Source: Primulina eburnea
Taxonomy: Eukaryota > Streptophyta > Magnoliopsida > Lamiales > Gesneriaceae
Direction of reading: 5' to 3'
Length of the DNA stretch: 64,000 nucleotides
Assembly (NCBI RefSeq): GCF_022965805.1
Contig: NC_133104.1
Coordinates: 41,584,682-41,648,681 of the forward strand
This document shows, piece by piece, positions 10,014-23,514 of this stretch; within the stretch, counting starts at the first letter, position 1, and the number at the start of each line of letters is the position of its first letter. A program made the translations under genes and the position numbers. Under the pieces are notes generated by a model that saw only the letters and a list, made by a program, of their open reading frames with translations, did not search any database and had not been told where the DNA came from.

Positions 10014-13000
10014 ATGCCAGCGGAAATGGCTAACGGTGTCATCGACACTGTCTCATACCAGAAAGGTGATTTGAAATCTCAAGATATTGGCAATGCCACC
10101 AAGAAATCACGGGATGGCGATAGGCGCCGGAGGCGGAGGAAGCAGAAGAAGAACAACAAGGCGTCGAAAAATGACCCCGCCGGTGATGACAGTGACACCG
10201 CTGCGGAGGACGTTAAGGGAACTGTTGATGACAACTCCAAAGAAAACTTCGATCCACTGAAGGTTGTAACCCTAGTTTCTTGGATAAAAATATATTACTG
10301 ATGATATTGTATTATATTATATTATATTATATTACATTATAAACACTTGCGGTGATGCTTGTTTTGTTTAAACCTTTCGTGATCAAGAAAAATAATCTAT
10401 TTCTTTCCATTGAATATTTATTTTGATGATGAGATATATGTGTCCTGGTGTTTCTTAATATTTTCTTGAAATCCTATTAACTAATTCATTCTAATATGTA
10501 TATTTCATGCACGATTTGTCACCACTATGTGTGCAAGGGTAAGAATTCTGAAGATAGCCTCTCTTTTTTGTTAGGTTGGTGACAAAACCTTGAATCTTCT
10601 CATCTTATAGAAACTATAAGAAGCACCAGGAACGATCATGATTTACTGTTATTCTGAAAACTTTTTTTTTCCTAATGTTGTTCATTTATTTTTCTCTGTG
10701 GGAACTAAAAATAATATCTATCTTTTGACTGTAGATGAAACTATTATCTGTTTTAATAATGTGATAGCATGGACGTGATTAAGATGGTGTCAGATTTATC
10801 ATGGATTTTACCATTACTTTCTGTTTATGTTCATTAATCGACAGGTTCAAGAGCTAGTAGAGGTTGAGTATGTGCCAGAAAAGGCAGAATTAGATGGTGA
10901 ATTAACTGAAGAATTCAGAAAAGTCTTTGAGAAATTTAATTTCAAGGAAATTGCTGTTTCTGAGGTGAGAATGTGAAGTATAATTTACTTGATTTGATGT
11001 TAATTTTGGGTTCTTGAGGTTTCCTTCTTCCTCGGTTTTCTCGTCCCATGTTCTTCTGGGTAGTAATAACTCCAATTTTTAGGAGAATATCAAAAAGGAT
11101 GATTCTGCACCTGATGCAGCAGCCAAGAAGAAGGGTGACTCAGATTCTGAAGAGGAGGAAGAAGAAACACAACAAAAGGAGAAAGGGATCTCTAACAAAA
11201 AGAAAAAGGTTGCTACTTTATACTCTATTCACGATGCAACTGTTTTTTTGCATCTTTTGAGAAGGAGGTGTTTTTTTAATCAAATTGTTATGTGTGTGAA
11301 ATCTCCAATGACATTACCAAGCTAAACCACCCTTTCTGTTTATAGCTCCAACGTCGAATGAAGATTGCTGAACTGAAGCAATTATCCACCCGGCCTGATG
11401 TCGTTGAGGTATGTTCGCATTAATAATACTTGTTTGACAGTTTAGATACTTTGTGGACATTGTGCTTAAAGTAATTTTTGTTCTCAAATTTTGATAATTG
11501 AGCACTCTTTTGCCTTTGATATTTTATGTTGGCACTTACATTTTACTTTGGCGTGAAAGCTAGAGTTAGACATCCCAATCCCATTTAAGTTTTTTGGTAA
11601 TAGTTTTAGCAAATGGTTTTTCCTAAACAAATTGCAACCATGTTGATTTTCTAAGTCACGAAAACCTCCTTTCTTGAGAACAGCGAATCATATTCTTTTA
11701 TATTAGGCACTTATGTCAGTCAGTCAGTGTGATGAAGATGTGATGATCAATTTTCGTTGAACCTAATTTTGTGATGGTTATTATTTCAAAATCAATTCTT
11801 TGGCAGTAATTATCCAACACTTATTGACTTTCTAGGTGTGGGATGCCACTTCTTCGGACCCTAAGCTGCTGGTGTATTTGAAATCATATCGCAATTCTGT
11901 TGCAGTTCCCCGACACTGGTGTCAGAAGAGGAAATTTTTACAGGTGAGCTACCGCAGATGATATACTCAGTTCATTAAATACATTTGTATAACCCAGGTT
12001 TGTGTATAATCTATCTGTTAGAATTTTTCTGGAAGGAAAATTTGGGGGTGATTGCATGATGGGTTTAGGGAAGAGTGTGATGGATGATAAAGTCAATGAG
12101 GTTTTGTCTTATACCTATATGTGGTTCTTGCAGGGGAGCGGCTGTGGCACTCGTGGAGCCTCAACATGTAGGTGTTTGGCAAGGGGAACCTTGCAAGAAC
12201 TTCCTTTTGTAGACTTTGCTAGTTTGGGCTGGGGTTTGATTCATTTATAATGTTCTGTCATAGTAAATGAAAGTGCCTTAGGAAAGTACTCCATTCAGGA
12301 TCTAATTCTGTAATTTTTGGCAGCAGGATGACAATGAATTTCTTGAGATTTTGTTACGCACCCATGCTCTTTAGTCTTTCCTAAGATTTTTATACTGATT
12401 TTGTTACTTGGTACATCTGTCTACAATTCGTTGTCTTTTTAGTTGTTAGCTCTCATCTCATTCTCTTGTTTTATTGGTTTTCAGGGAAAGCGAGGTATAG
12501 AAAAGCTGCCCTTTCAACTACCCGACTTTATTGCCGCCACGGGAATTGAGAAAATAAGACAAGTGAGACTTATCTCCTCTTTGTAATCGTATTTGTTTTC
12601 TTGTTAATCTAAGTGTTTTATGATGGTGGAATCAGTAGCTCAGGTATAATATTAATTGAATTATTAGATTTATGGGCCAGCATCACATTTATTAAGTGCG
12701 TATCTGCATACATGACATATATATTCCATTCTGTACTCTGCAGCAGGCTAATGGTGGTTTGGGGATTGTGAAAGCCTGTTATTGGCCTTTTATTTTGTTG
12801 TACCAAAAAAGCCCCACAAAGTATGCACATTGTATGAGGCACCCGTCCCAGCCAATCACATCTTAAATGCTCGTCAAACACTTGTATACCGTGGTCTATA
12901 TCTGTCTTCTCTTTGTCTGTTATTTGATATTATGATTTATAGCCAAGATTGTGGCTTCCATATACTTCGTTATTTTGGTTAATTTTCACCTTGTTCTTGG

Positions 13001-16000
13001 ATCTTCACGTTTTCAAAGCTTATGTGATTATTAAATTATGTTTTGTTGCTGGGTGCAATATTTAATCTTTGATCCATGACATATTTAATCTCCAATCCGT
13101 GACAATATTTTGAATGAAATTAGCTTTCTGCCATTGTGTATAGTTGTTGTTTTCACTTGACACTGACCTAGACAAGTTATGGTACAATCATGGTGCATTT
13201 TCTCTTGGATCTTTTTCTTGTAGTTTTGTCTTATGTCTGTTAACAAGTTCCTGTGTTTTGGCGTTTATATGCCAGGCATACATCGAAAAGGAAGACAGTA
13301 AGAAGCTGAAACAAAAACAACGTGAGAGGATGCTGCCAAAAATGGGAAAAATGGACATCGATTATCAGGTCTTCATTTATGTCAACAAGCTCAGGAAATC
13401 TTGCCTCGTCTTATTAAAATTTTCAATTGTAGTTTCTACACAATCCTATCTGTTTAATTTTTGTAGGTCCTCCATGATGCCTTCTTCAAACATCAAACTA
13501 AACCCAAGTTGACATCGCACGGTGATCTGTATTATGAGGGAAAGGAATTTGAGGTATGAAATTCATATTATATGTGTTATCCAAAGCTGTGATAATTCTG
13601 AGGTGACCATCCTTTAAGATTAATGATACACTCCTATTAGTTTTCTATGATATACTTGTGTAAGGTTTATTTGTAATTATAATGTTACCTATGATTTTAG
13701 TTGTGATACAATCTAATATTTTGGGTTATGGCGTTCAACTAAATTTGCTGCCGTAATGATTGTGCAATGAAATGTTGGTGTTTGTGTTTGGACTTTAAAA
13801 GGTGATTGTTAATGAATAAGCTGTGGACTATATATATACACATACTTATGTACGTATATTTTATTCTCTGTTGAATGGAGAGATTGTGTTACTGTTTCAC
13901 AAACAATACACTATCGGTGTAATCGATCTTATTCTGATTCAAGTCTCTGTCATTCTCTTTTATTTGGATCATGATCATGCACAGGTTAAACTCAGAGAAA
14001 TGAAACCAGGCATGTTGTTGCAAGAGTTAAAGGAGGCTCTAGGCATTCCTGAAGGTGCCCCTCCACCTTGGCTCATCAATATGCAGGTTTAGCAGTCTCA
14101 CTTACTACTGTATTTTCAGTTTCTTTATCTATACTGCTATGTGAGGTCTCTTGCCATTTTCCAAGTAACAGATTCAGTAAGCTTATTATTAGTTGTTTCT
14201 TTTCCCATGGCAGAGATATGGTCCTCCACCTTCTTACCCTCATCTGAAAATCCCTGGTCTCAACGCTCCAATTCCCGCTGGAGCTAAATTTGGATATGGA
14301 CATGGAGACTGGGGTAAACCTCCTGTTGATGAAGTGGGTTTTACCTTTATTTATTTTTTACTTCAATCTGTTCTGTTTATTTTTTAAGTTCCCCTGACCT
14401 CGTGTTATTTTTAACTATGAATAGTATGGACGCCCTCTGTATGGAGATGTTTTTGGTGTTTTGCAACAAGAACAGCCTAGTTATGAGGTAAACAAAATTA
14501 GCATACGAAAATTGATAACAGTAGTACTCTATGCTCGCTTTTTTGCTCTATAATAACGAAATTATGTATATTTTCTTTCCTTTCATCTCCTCTTACTCTA
14601 CATACTGAATTGACTTTTAGGAGGAACCAGTTGATAAGACCAAGCACTGGGGTGATTTGGAGGAAGAAGAGGAGGAGGAGGAGGAGGAGGAAGAAGAAGA
14701 GGAAGAGGAAGAACAGATTGAGGAAGAGGAACTGGAAGATGGCATTCAATCTGTTGATAGCCTTTCAAGGTAATTATCTGCTATACTCCCTTGGTTGATG
14801 TCTTCCTTGAGATTAAAATATTTCACAAATTGGTGAAGTGGGAATGACTACTGTCATTGTAGGCATAAAAGTATGTGGCTTTTTTGGTGTATATTTCCTT
14901 TTTGTACTTGACCTGAAGTTCTCTCACCTTTTGCTTCGTTCTTGTTGGTGCATTAGCACTCCTACTGGCGTTGAAACTCCGGATGTTATCGACCTTCGTA
15001 AGCAACAGAGGAAAGAACCTGATAGGCCTCTCTATCAAGTAAATACATTTTTTGGCATTTTTCTTAATTGTTGGGGAACACTTTCTTTTGTTGCTTCTGA
15101 AGCAAACTATATTTGTTTTGTGTTGGGTGAAGGTGCTTGAAGAAAAAGAAGAGAAGATAGCGCCAGGAACCTTACTTGGAACAAGCCATACGTAAAGCAT
15201 TGACCTCTTTGTGAATTGAACTTTTGCATTTTGAAATTTGAGCTGATATTAGACTCATTTCTTGTCAGGTACGTGATTAACACTGGCACACAGGACAAGG
15301 CTGGTGCTAAAAGAGTAAGAAAATTGATATCTTGGTTCTTTTTCTTGAACTTATTGATTGCATAGGTACAAGTTGTGATGTTGATGTTATTTGGCAAACA
15401 TCTCGTTTAGTAGATCCCTGCTGTTAATTAAATCTGATTAGTGTTTCTGTAGTTAAGATTTATTCAATCTGACCATAGCTTTCCCTCGGGTGATGAAACA
15501 GTGAAATGCAAAAGGACTCTTGTTGGCCTGTCTGACTATTTAATTGGCTAAAATATAAAACGAACATGATTGATTCGTAAGGCATCCTATGAGTATCCTG
15601 GAAGCATAGTGTTAACATTATTTAACTGTGCTTAAGCTGTTGTGATGGCCTTTGATTTTTAATTTAAAATGCATTCTTTTCCATTTGAACTTTCTCCCTT
15701 AATCTATTTTTGATCAGGCGACTGATGGCTTGGAGATTTATCTTCTTTGACCACACATACCCTGAATTTGCAGTTGCATATTATTATCTCCTGTTGGTTC
15801 AGTGATTGGGGTATTTGATGCAGCCTAAAAATTCTGCAGTCTACATTGGAGGAATATATACGCGATGGAATTGAAATGTTACATGTGAAGTGTGACTTCA
15901 GTTTCTATTATTTTGAGCGTGAACTGAAATTCAATTGAAGTTTACTAGCTTTGCATACTTATTTGATAATATAGATTATCTTACTGTTTATTTTCATCAG

Positions 16001-16393
16001 GTTGATTTGCTTAGAGGTCAGAAAGCAGATAAAGTCGATGTCACGTTAGCCCCCGAAGAGTTGGAACTCATGGACAATGTTTTGCCTGCCAAGTAAAATC
16101 TAGCGCTCATTTGTTTCATTCAAGTGACTGCAGATTGTATTATAATATATTCTTGTGCCATTTATTTCCAGGTACGAGGAGGCGAGAGAAGAAGAGAAGT
16201 TGCGTACACAGCGGGAGGATTTCAGTGACATGGTTGCCGAGGTACAATCATTTATTCCTTTGTTTTTCTCTCCATGTTTTGAAGGGAAGAGCTTCTTTAA
16301 CTTGTTTTGACATTTGTCCAGAATGAGAACAAAAGAAAACGAAAGATGCAGGAAAAGGAGAACAAATCGAAGAAGAAAAATTTCAAGTTTTAG
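10014..16393 (+). CDS. SF3B2: Splicing factor 3B subunit 2 (SAP145), U2 snRNP
   Basis: Eighteen exons join in frame to 592 residues: 10014-10262, 10845-10964, 11083-11208, 11346-11408, 11836-11943, 12485-12562, 13276-13368, 13467-13553, 13985-14086, 14214-14333, 14425-14487, 14621-14769, 14957-15038, 15133-15191, 15269-15314, 16001-16092, 16172-16241 and 16322-16393. A lysine/arginine-rich N-terminus precedes the DUF382 region (VEVWDATSSDPKLLVYLKSY, PRHWCQKRKFLQGKRGIEK). The PSP domain follows (KPGMLLQELKEALGIPEGAP, PPPWLINMQRYGPPPSYP), then 18 consecutive Glu and a basic tail. SF3B2 belongs to the SF3b complex, binds SF3B4 and helps anchor U2 snRNP at the branch site. I chose the ATG at 10014; the frame upstream has no ATG. 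Certain identification. Confidence 0.97.
14659..14712 (+). repeat. GAG/GAA trinucleotide tract encoding 18 glutamates in SF3B2
   Basis: Exon 12 has 18 consecutive Glu codons, including seven GAG in a row, then CAG. The acidic run is known in SF3B2 proteins, but its length should vary because of the repeat. The antisense strand also has a long open frame here; that is a shadow. Confidence 0.9.
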
Positions 16394-17817
16394 GTGTGCG
16401 CGAGTTCTCATGCTAAACTTGCGTGGTATTACAGTATGAAGAATCCTTATACTGTGTGTAGTGCGTTTATGTTTGATGACATTTGAGTGCAAATCCTTCC
16501 TGTATTCCTACCGATCTTTTATGGTATACTATTCTCGTATAATATTTTCGAGGATTTGTTTGTAGTTTACGACAAGTGCTTCACTGATTGTTTTATATTT
16601 GATAATCTAATCTTTTGGTAGCATATTTTCCTGGCCCATTAGATCACGTCATGCAGCATCAATACTCAATAGGCTTTTATGTTGATTACGTCATGCAACG
16701 TCGATTTTCTCATATGTATTTTTGATCAATTTATGTATTATTTTTTTTTTATTATTATTTATCAAGAGTATTCAGGGCATTTCATTGAGATTAAACATTA
16801 TAATCCAGTCTTCGTAATCAAAACAACTGCAATATTATTTTTCTCACTCTTTTATGCTTTAAATCTCATTAAAAAACTATCTTTATCTATTTTATCATTA
16901 ATTTATCTTATCATTCACTTAAAACTTTTAGTACCTGAATGTTGAGATATTGTTCCTTTTAGTCCATTATTATTATGAAGTTGTTTAGCTTCTTAATTAT
17001 CATCTAATTTGAAATTTAGAAATACTATTGACCTTTCCATTTGATTTTTTCAATATATGTTGCGTGCAATTTAGTTGTTTTTTTTTTCCTTTTTTTACTA
17101 AACTACTTCAAGGATGTATGTCAATGGAAATTGTCATTCGACGTTGCATGTTATGACAATCAAATTATTCCATAATGATACAAGGACCATGTTAGTTTTA
17201 TTATTACTAAACAAAATGAAACGATCAAGGGAGTGAATGAGTAGAAGCATAGACGAAGAAAAGAAAAGGAAAACATATTCTTTATCGATGTGGATAATAA
17301 TGAATGATATAAGCAAGACACTAAAAAATCAACATATATGCATCACACAAATTATAACACAAACTTGCACACAATTTGTTTATGCTTTATACAAACCCAA
17401 TGTAAATTTAATAACAAATCCAAAAGATATCAATTTCTGGATACATCTCTGGCCAGTGGAAAAAAAATATAATATCACGCCATTGATCAAGCACCTGTGC
17501 ATTTTAATTCAACACACACATCGGTTTTTTTGTTGTAAACAATCCAAACCTGCTGAAGACTAGGTAAATGAATGTGGAAGGCAAAAACAGGAAATGATAC
17601 TGTACAAGGGGCTAGGCGGAATGAAGAATGGAAGAAATAACATCAATGGATACATGTTGGATAGAGCTCGAAGCATGTTACTTCAGCATTTTCTCGATAG
17701 GTGACAAGATGCACTAATGTTGTGTTTTGGACCGTGTTGTATTTGTAGGATGACTTATCTTTTAAAATTCATGCACTGCGGATTGAGGCCTATTTCTTGA
17801 GCTTTGAAAGAGCTACT
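16394..17817. other. Intergenic DNA between convergent SF3B2 and CIP7-like 3' ends
   Basis: This holds both 3' untranslated regions, followed by AT-rich DNA with poly-T runs (16740-16760, 17080-17097). The direct phrase acgtcatgca(g/a)c(a/g)tc occurs twice at about 16645-16700. I see no gene or mobile element. Confidence 0.5.
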
Positions 17818-20800
17818 CTACTTCTTAGCGACTGGAATTTTCTTAGTTACTGCAGGAGTCGAACCTCGAGCAGCTGTTCTTTCAGCGATTCTCTTTTGGC
17901 GCTCAAACAACGATTCTTCCTTTCTTCTGCGCTCCTCTTCCTCCTGCAAGGAAAAAAATGCATCTCACTCAATGTCAAAACAAAAATAAAGGATGATAAA
18001 TTGCAGCCAAATCACTTCGAAGATACATGGTTGCGATACCTTTTCAAGCTTGCTCTTTTGAACAGTTGATCTACTTGTGGAAGATGTTTTCTTGCTCTTG
18101 GATAAAAGGTCTGTCCTGCTCTTAACAAGAGATCCCGCCAAAGGTTTAGGATTTTTTGCAGGGGAGCTTGAAGTCTTCTTGCCATTGGTGCTCTTACCAT
18201 TCACAGGAAGTCCTTTTCCCATGGGACCATTGGCTTCAACGGTTGGATATTTTTTATCAGTTTCAGCGAAAGAAATTTCAAGTTGATAATCCATTTCTGG
18301 AGCCCAGGATGCCCCCGTTGAATCCTGTGACTCCCTAACAAGAACCATACAAAGGTCATCAGGCTCACTGGACATTGATTTTTCAAACCTGGAAATATTT
18401 GAATCTCCAATTCCGGGATGTGTTGACTTTTCAACTTCTGAAACCATGCTAATATCAGTTTTCCAGTCAGAAACATAAGGTTCATCAACTGCTGATCTAG
18501 ACTGTATTATGAAGGAATCATCAACCACGGGAGTTCTAACAGCTGTTTCTTTTTTAACAAAGCTCCCTTCATAGGGCGCAGGGCCATGATCATTAAATTC
18601 TACTCGTTTAATGTCACCTGTTCTTGAAACTTGGGACAAATTAGCAACAAATTGATCTTCGTCTTTGTGGTTTTTCAGAACAGATGATTCGGAAACAAAA
18701 TCTGCGGGAGTTCCCAATTGACTCATTCTTGAGTCTTCTAATTGTCGTGAAAACATCGCACTCTCATCTTGAGAAACAGTTTTCTTTATACCGGGACGAA
18801 TATTTTCAACGTTCATAAAATCTGTCATTTCTGTTCCATCATAGCCTCCACCTCTCTGAATGGCAAGAACAGAATCATCAACATTCAATGGTTGTTTCTT
18901 AATTTTCTCGGATTCAAAGTCTAAAGTTACACCATTAGAAGTTGGCTCCTCATGACTCATTAGAAGATTCTGAAAAGCATCCCAAGTATTATTTACTTTC
19001 CCTCCAGAAATATTAGCATCAAACTCGTTTTCTAGATTCTGTTCATCGTGACTGTTTGATCCATTCTGCACATGGACTCCCCGTGGCCCCTTATTTTTAC
19101 GTGCTTTAGCAAGTGCATTGTCTACCCCCTCTCTAATGGACTCTTCATCAAACGGAAAAGCCCCTCCCAATGAACCATCTGAGATTTCATTCTCCTCTCC
19201 GTTGTGCCTCTGGGAAGTTATGTAATTTATGTTCCGGATAACGACTGTTTTGGAGGACTTTTTCTTGTTCTTTTTAACATATCTTTGCCCCTTTGAATAA
19301 TGCTTCTTGTCATTCTCTTTAACCTCTTCATAATCTGTCCCAGAATAGGAGTCACTAGATTCAGTTTGTTCATCCCCTTCAGATGTATCTGTCCCTTTTG
19401 CATCCGAAGGTTTCTCTTTCTTCTTATGAGATTTCCGGTTTTGACTATCTTTTGATTGTGGAACAATCCCACCAGGAGATGACCATCCCATATGCCCTGG
19501 ATAATATGGCTGCATCCCTGGAAAAGGATAACCCTGGAAGTTGTGCATATACTGAGGAATCTGGTTCATCCATGGTAACCGCGGCTGAGGTGTCTGCTCT
19601 GGTGCAGGCAGATTACTCGCTGTGGGAGAAAATTTTAAAGATTTAAGACATACCAATTGTATGATACACATGATTCCAATTTTCTCATAAAACGTTCAAG
19701 TTTTCTGAAAGGGATACTCAGTAGCCATGCTATGCATGCCAAGAAATTTGTCTCATAAGCATTGATAAACAAAAACATCCAGTCGAGAATTTGTAAAAAC
19801 AAAAAGAAAGGAAGTAAAAAGCACCTTTACTTCCATCTGAAATTGGAGTGGAAGCCAAATCAGAGAGAGATTCGGACAAGCCAGTGGAAAAACCATTCCC
19901 ATTAATACTTTCACCTGCGAGCAAAATTCCAGGTGATCCCATATATGAGAATTCAGTTGCAGCAGATGCTTGCATTGCTGCTAATTCATCCATCCATTGG
20001 TCATCTGACTGCTTCTGTTTGTACAGCTCCTTAAAATTAATGCATGCTTCTCTATACAACGAATTTTTTTTATAATAAAACAGTTAGTTTAAAAAAATCC
20101 ACCTTTGACAACATAAGATCATGCACATTAAAACGGGCTCAATTATTTTACTGTATACAAACAATTCAAGAAATAACTCTTATTGAGGAAAACATTTGAA
20201 TGATTAAAGAAATCAATATCTTAGCCTAGCATTAGAATCTTATATTTGAGCCAGACTACCAAGCCACTGACACATGTACTGTGTCCACAATGTAAAAACA
20301 TTTAGAGAAACAAAACATATTTGTAGAACAAGTGATACAATAAAAAAATCATTGATAAAAATTAAAATATAACAAAAACTGAGCATTCTTTTTCCTTCTG
20401 CAAGAACTTTGAAATGGAAAGACAAGGATAAAAACATGAATATTGTAAGTAAATAAGGAAATAAGTTTTGAAGCATCTCTTCCTGCACGCACGCGCACAC
20501 AACAAAAGGAAGATCGATAAAAGTTCACCTCAAACGTGTGGCTCCAAATGTGTCTGCAAAGGAAATGAGATCATCAATGGTGTCCATTTCATATCCTGCT
20601 ACAACTGCACGAGCATAAGCCATGGCTTGCTCTTTAAGGAGTAATCCTTTTCGAGTGTCCATAACACGCTGGAGGCGAATCCTACCCAAAACAACGACTT
20701 ACTGATTCACATAACAGAGCTATTAAATACAGTAGTGATGCACTACATTTGACAAGTGACAACAGATACCTGGAATTTTCTTCCGGTGCAGCCCCGTTAA

Positions 20801-22062
20801 GTCCTTCTTCAGAGGATGACTAGAAGAGCCACGAGGAAATATAGGGTGTAAGGGGGGGAAGTAACAAAGATGCTCTGAACTACTAACCACTTATTGACAT
20901 CAAAATAAAATACCTTCGCGGAATTGACCGACTTCTTTGTGATCCCATCAACAGCCGATAAACTTCCTACTGATAAAACAAGTAGCTTCTCTAAAAAAAG
21001 GCCAAAAAACAAGTAGCTTGGTAAATATTCGAACACTACACACATAGCTATAGATCAAGATATTGGCATCATGCTTGAAGACTGACAAATGTTTGACATG
21101 AGTGAAATATTACAGAACTAGAAAGTGTGCAATATGTTTTATCTTTTTTGTGTGCATCAATGTGTATGTAAACCATATACTTTCAATAAGTACATGCCGC
21201 AGCTTACCTTCCCCTGGATGTTCTGTCACCTCCTTCTTAAGAACTTCATTAGATTGAATTGCACTTTCAATCTGTGCAATTTCTCGTTCTATTCGAACAA
21301 CCGTTTCAAGAATTTCAGGTGTACTCACAAAGCGCACAAATCTACGATGAAATGGAAAAGAAAGCAAGTTTGTGTTAGTGAATTATATCTTCTTTGAGAT
21401 GTATCATAAAACCTCTCCCAAAATTCACAGAAGAATTTGATCCCAACCCAAGAAGTGACTTCCTATGATTTGGATCTCAAATTTCATCTTCAACATTTGT
21501 AATTCAGTCGAGTAAAAACTTGTTATCAAAATCTATCACCGTTTTCAATTAAAACTATTGCGATTAAACCAAAACCAGTTAAGAGTTCACAGCAACAGCA
21601 ATTGATTTTTCGATATTGCATCAACGTCAGGGAAAAAAGATCTGCTTGAGTGAGGTTCAAAATTTCAGAGACTAATTGAGATATTGTTAAATTACCTCTG
21701 AAATGTGGCTACGGTGAACCATGAAGCATCATCAGCAGCCGTTGGTAGAAGTTTTATCGAATACCCACCTTTTGAAATCTGATCTTTTGCATAGTTCAAG
21801 TGAGAGATAAATGGTTCCACAAGCCCAGATGCAATTTTCTCACTTATCTTCCCAGAAAACACCACAAGATCGCATCTTTTATCAATTTCATCAAATGCCA
21901 CATCAAAAAAGTAAACAAATTATCAAAATTTCACCCAGAGAACTAAAAATAAACACACATTTCACGATATTTGCACCAAAGAGGGCAGCAAGAAAAAGTG
22001 TACCTTGTTCTTGTTGGCGTGAGCTGAAACAGAGCATAGTCAAGAAGGGTCTTCGAATCCAT
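17818..22062 (-). CDS. COP1-interacting protein 7-like protein
   Basis: Nine exons on the minus strand: 22062-22004, 21875-21696, 21341-21208, 20990-20914, 20819-20770, 20681-20529, 20051-19825, 19619-18040 and 17943-17818, giving 861 residues. The conserved N-terminus reads [38 protein letters not shown] and [14 protein letters not shown] helical block follows ([35 protein letters not shown]). The large exon 8 encodes a disordered Ser/Lys/Asp-rich region with [22 protein letters not shown] and [12 protein letters not shown], which recur in CIP7 relatives. Arabidopsis CIP7 is a nuclear COP1-interacting protein that promotes light-responsive gene expression. The C-terminus stops soon after [14 protein letters not shown], well short of Arabidopsis CIP7. 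The family is clear; the exact member is not. Confidence 0.9.
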
Positions 22063-22659
22063 ACTCACTCACAATCAAGAAAGATCGTAAATGAATGAAC
22101 TTCTAAGATTGTAATATGTCACGAGTACGAGTTCATTGAATGTGACATTTACAAGCTTTTCAAAGTCTTAACTGGATATGAGAAAAAGCCAGCCAGAATT
22201 GATGCAGCAGTCCACATGGGATCTGTGTTAAACTGGTGAAAGAGAGAGCGATGGAGTTGGAAATTGGATTGGATGGGAGGTTTTGAGCGAGGGAGCGGTT
22301 TTCTTGATTAGATTAATACGGATATGGGGCCCAATCTTCACGTTGTCCCCACCTCCACCATTATTTTACAATTGCTTTTCAGGAGGTTTTCGACGAGCAC
22401 GATCCTTACACGAGCTTCATCTCAAAAATAAAATATTTTAATATTTAAAATTTTAGTTTAACGAAATTAAAATTTTGAGGACAAGATGAGTTTATTATAT
22501 AGCTCAAATTCTCTCTTTTTTTTTTTCAATATTTTGTTTGATATGCTTTGCATTTGGATAATGAATTTCAAACGTATTTAAATATATATTTTTTGTTTTA
22601 AAAAAGTAAAACCATAAACTTCACATCCACATTTACATATATATAATGTTTTATATTAA
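22063..22659 (-). promoter_or_regulatory. CIP7-like promoter and leader region
   Basis: DNA directly upstream of the minus-strand start at 22062. It includes GA-rich and CT-rich stretches at 22230-22390 (gaaagagagagcgatgg). Beyond about 22430 it becomes AT-rich and ends at MITE copy A. No core element can be placed with confidence. Confidence 0.4.
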
Positions 22660-22841
22660 GGCAAAAACTTGTGTGAGATGGTCTCACGGGTCGTATTTGT
22701 GAGACATGTCTCTTATTTGGGTCAACCATGAAAAAATATTACTTTTTATGCTAAGAGTATTACTTTTTATTGTGAATATGAGTAGAGTTGACTCATCTCA
22801 CAGATTATGATCCGTGAGACGGTCTCACATAATACTCACTC
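22660..22841 (+). mobile_element. 182-bp inverted-repeat MITE, copy A
   Basis: Starts GGCAAAAACTTGTGTGAG and ends with the diverged inverse of the same end. Both ends carry the near-palindrome GTGAGAC-N-GTCTCAC (gtgagatggtctcac on the left, gtgagacggtctcac on the right). It is flanked by TTATATTAA at 22651-22659 and 22842-22850, a perfect 9-bp target duplication. The core has the family phrase attactttttatgctaagag. A 9-bp duplication suggests a Mutator-like non-autonomous element. Confidence 0.92.
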
Positions 22842-23113
22842 TTATATTAATTATGATGTAATTCAAATTCACCTGATAATGGTATTATTTGAAATTCTTT
22901 CTATTATATGTAACTGATATGTAAATAAGTAAGACATAAATTTAAAATCTGATATATTATTTTATTTTCTATAATAAAAATATAATTGAAATCCATAAAT
23001 TTCAGATTCATATCAAGTTTCCCCTAAAAATTTTAAAAATTAATTATTAGAAATTGGAGCTTTTCCTACACCTTTATCTGGACATTTCAACGAATAGTGT
23101 CACTTGCTAATAA

Positions 23114-23289
23114 AAGTGAATCTCATGTGAGATCGTATCACGGATCATAATCTGTGAGACGGGTCAACCCTACACATATTCACAATAAAAAGTAATACTC
23201 TTAGCATAAAAAGTAATATTTTTCATGGGTGACCCAAATATCAGTATCACAAACACGACCCGTGAGACAATCTCACATAAGTTTTTACC
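23114..23289 (-). mobile_element. Inverted-repeat MITE, copy B (opposite orientation)
   Basis: Same family as copy A but reversed: it ends gtttttacc and carries aaaaagtaatactcttagcat. The flanks are TGCTAATAA (23105-23113) and TACTAATAA (23290-23298), matching at 8 of 9 positions, so an older 9-bp duplication. It lies 272 bp from copy A in opposite orientation. Confidence 0.88.
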
Positions 23290-23514
23290 TACTAATAATT
23301 AGAGGACTTGATGAAAAAGAACGCATCCTAGATGTGAAAAATGCACGCAGATTGATTACAAACGATCAAGAATCGAGCAAAATTAATTATCTACAAGAGT
23401 TTTCAATTCGTTTTCGCAATAGAGTATAAATTTTTTGCTCCTTTTAATATTCAAAGGAAACACATTAAAGATTTGTAGAAATTTTTATTTGATTCTTTTT
23501 AGAGGAAAATTTGA

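Noticed and set aside
14498..14749. Antisense open frame rich in Leu/Phe opposite SF3B2 exon 12
   Set aside because: It is the reverse complement of the GAG/GAA tract and has no independent support.
22668..22695. Hairpin in MITE ends as a transcription terminator
   Set aside because: Rho-independent terminators do not apply here, and the palindrome is a mobile-element terminus.
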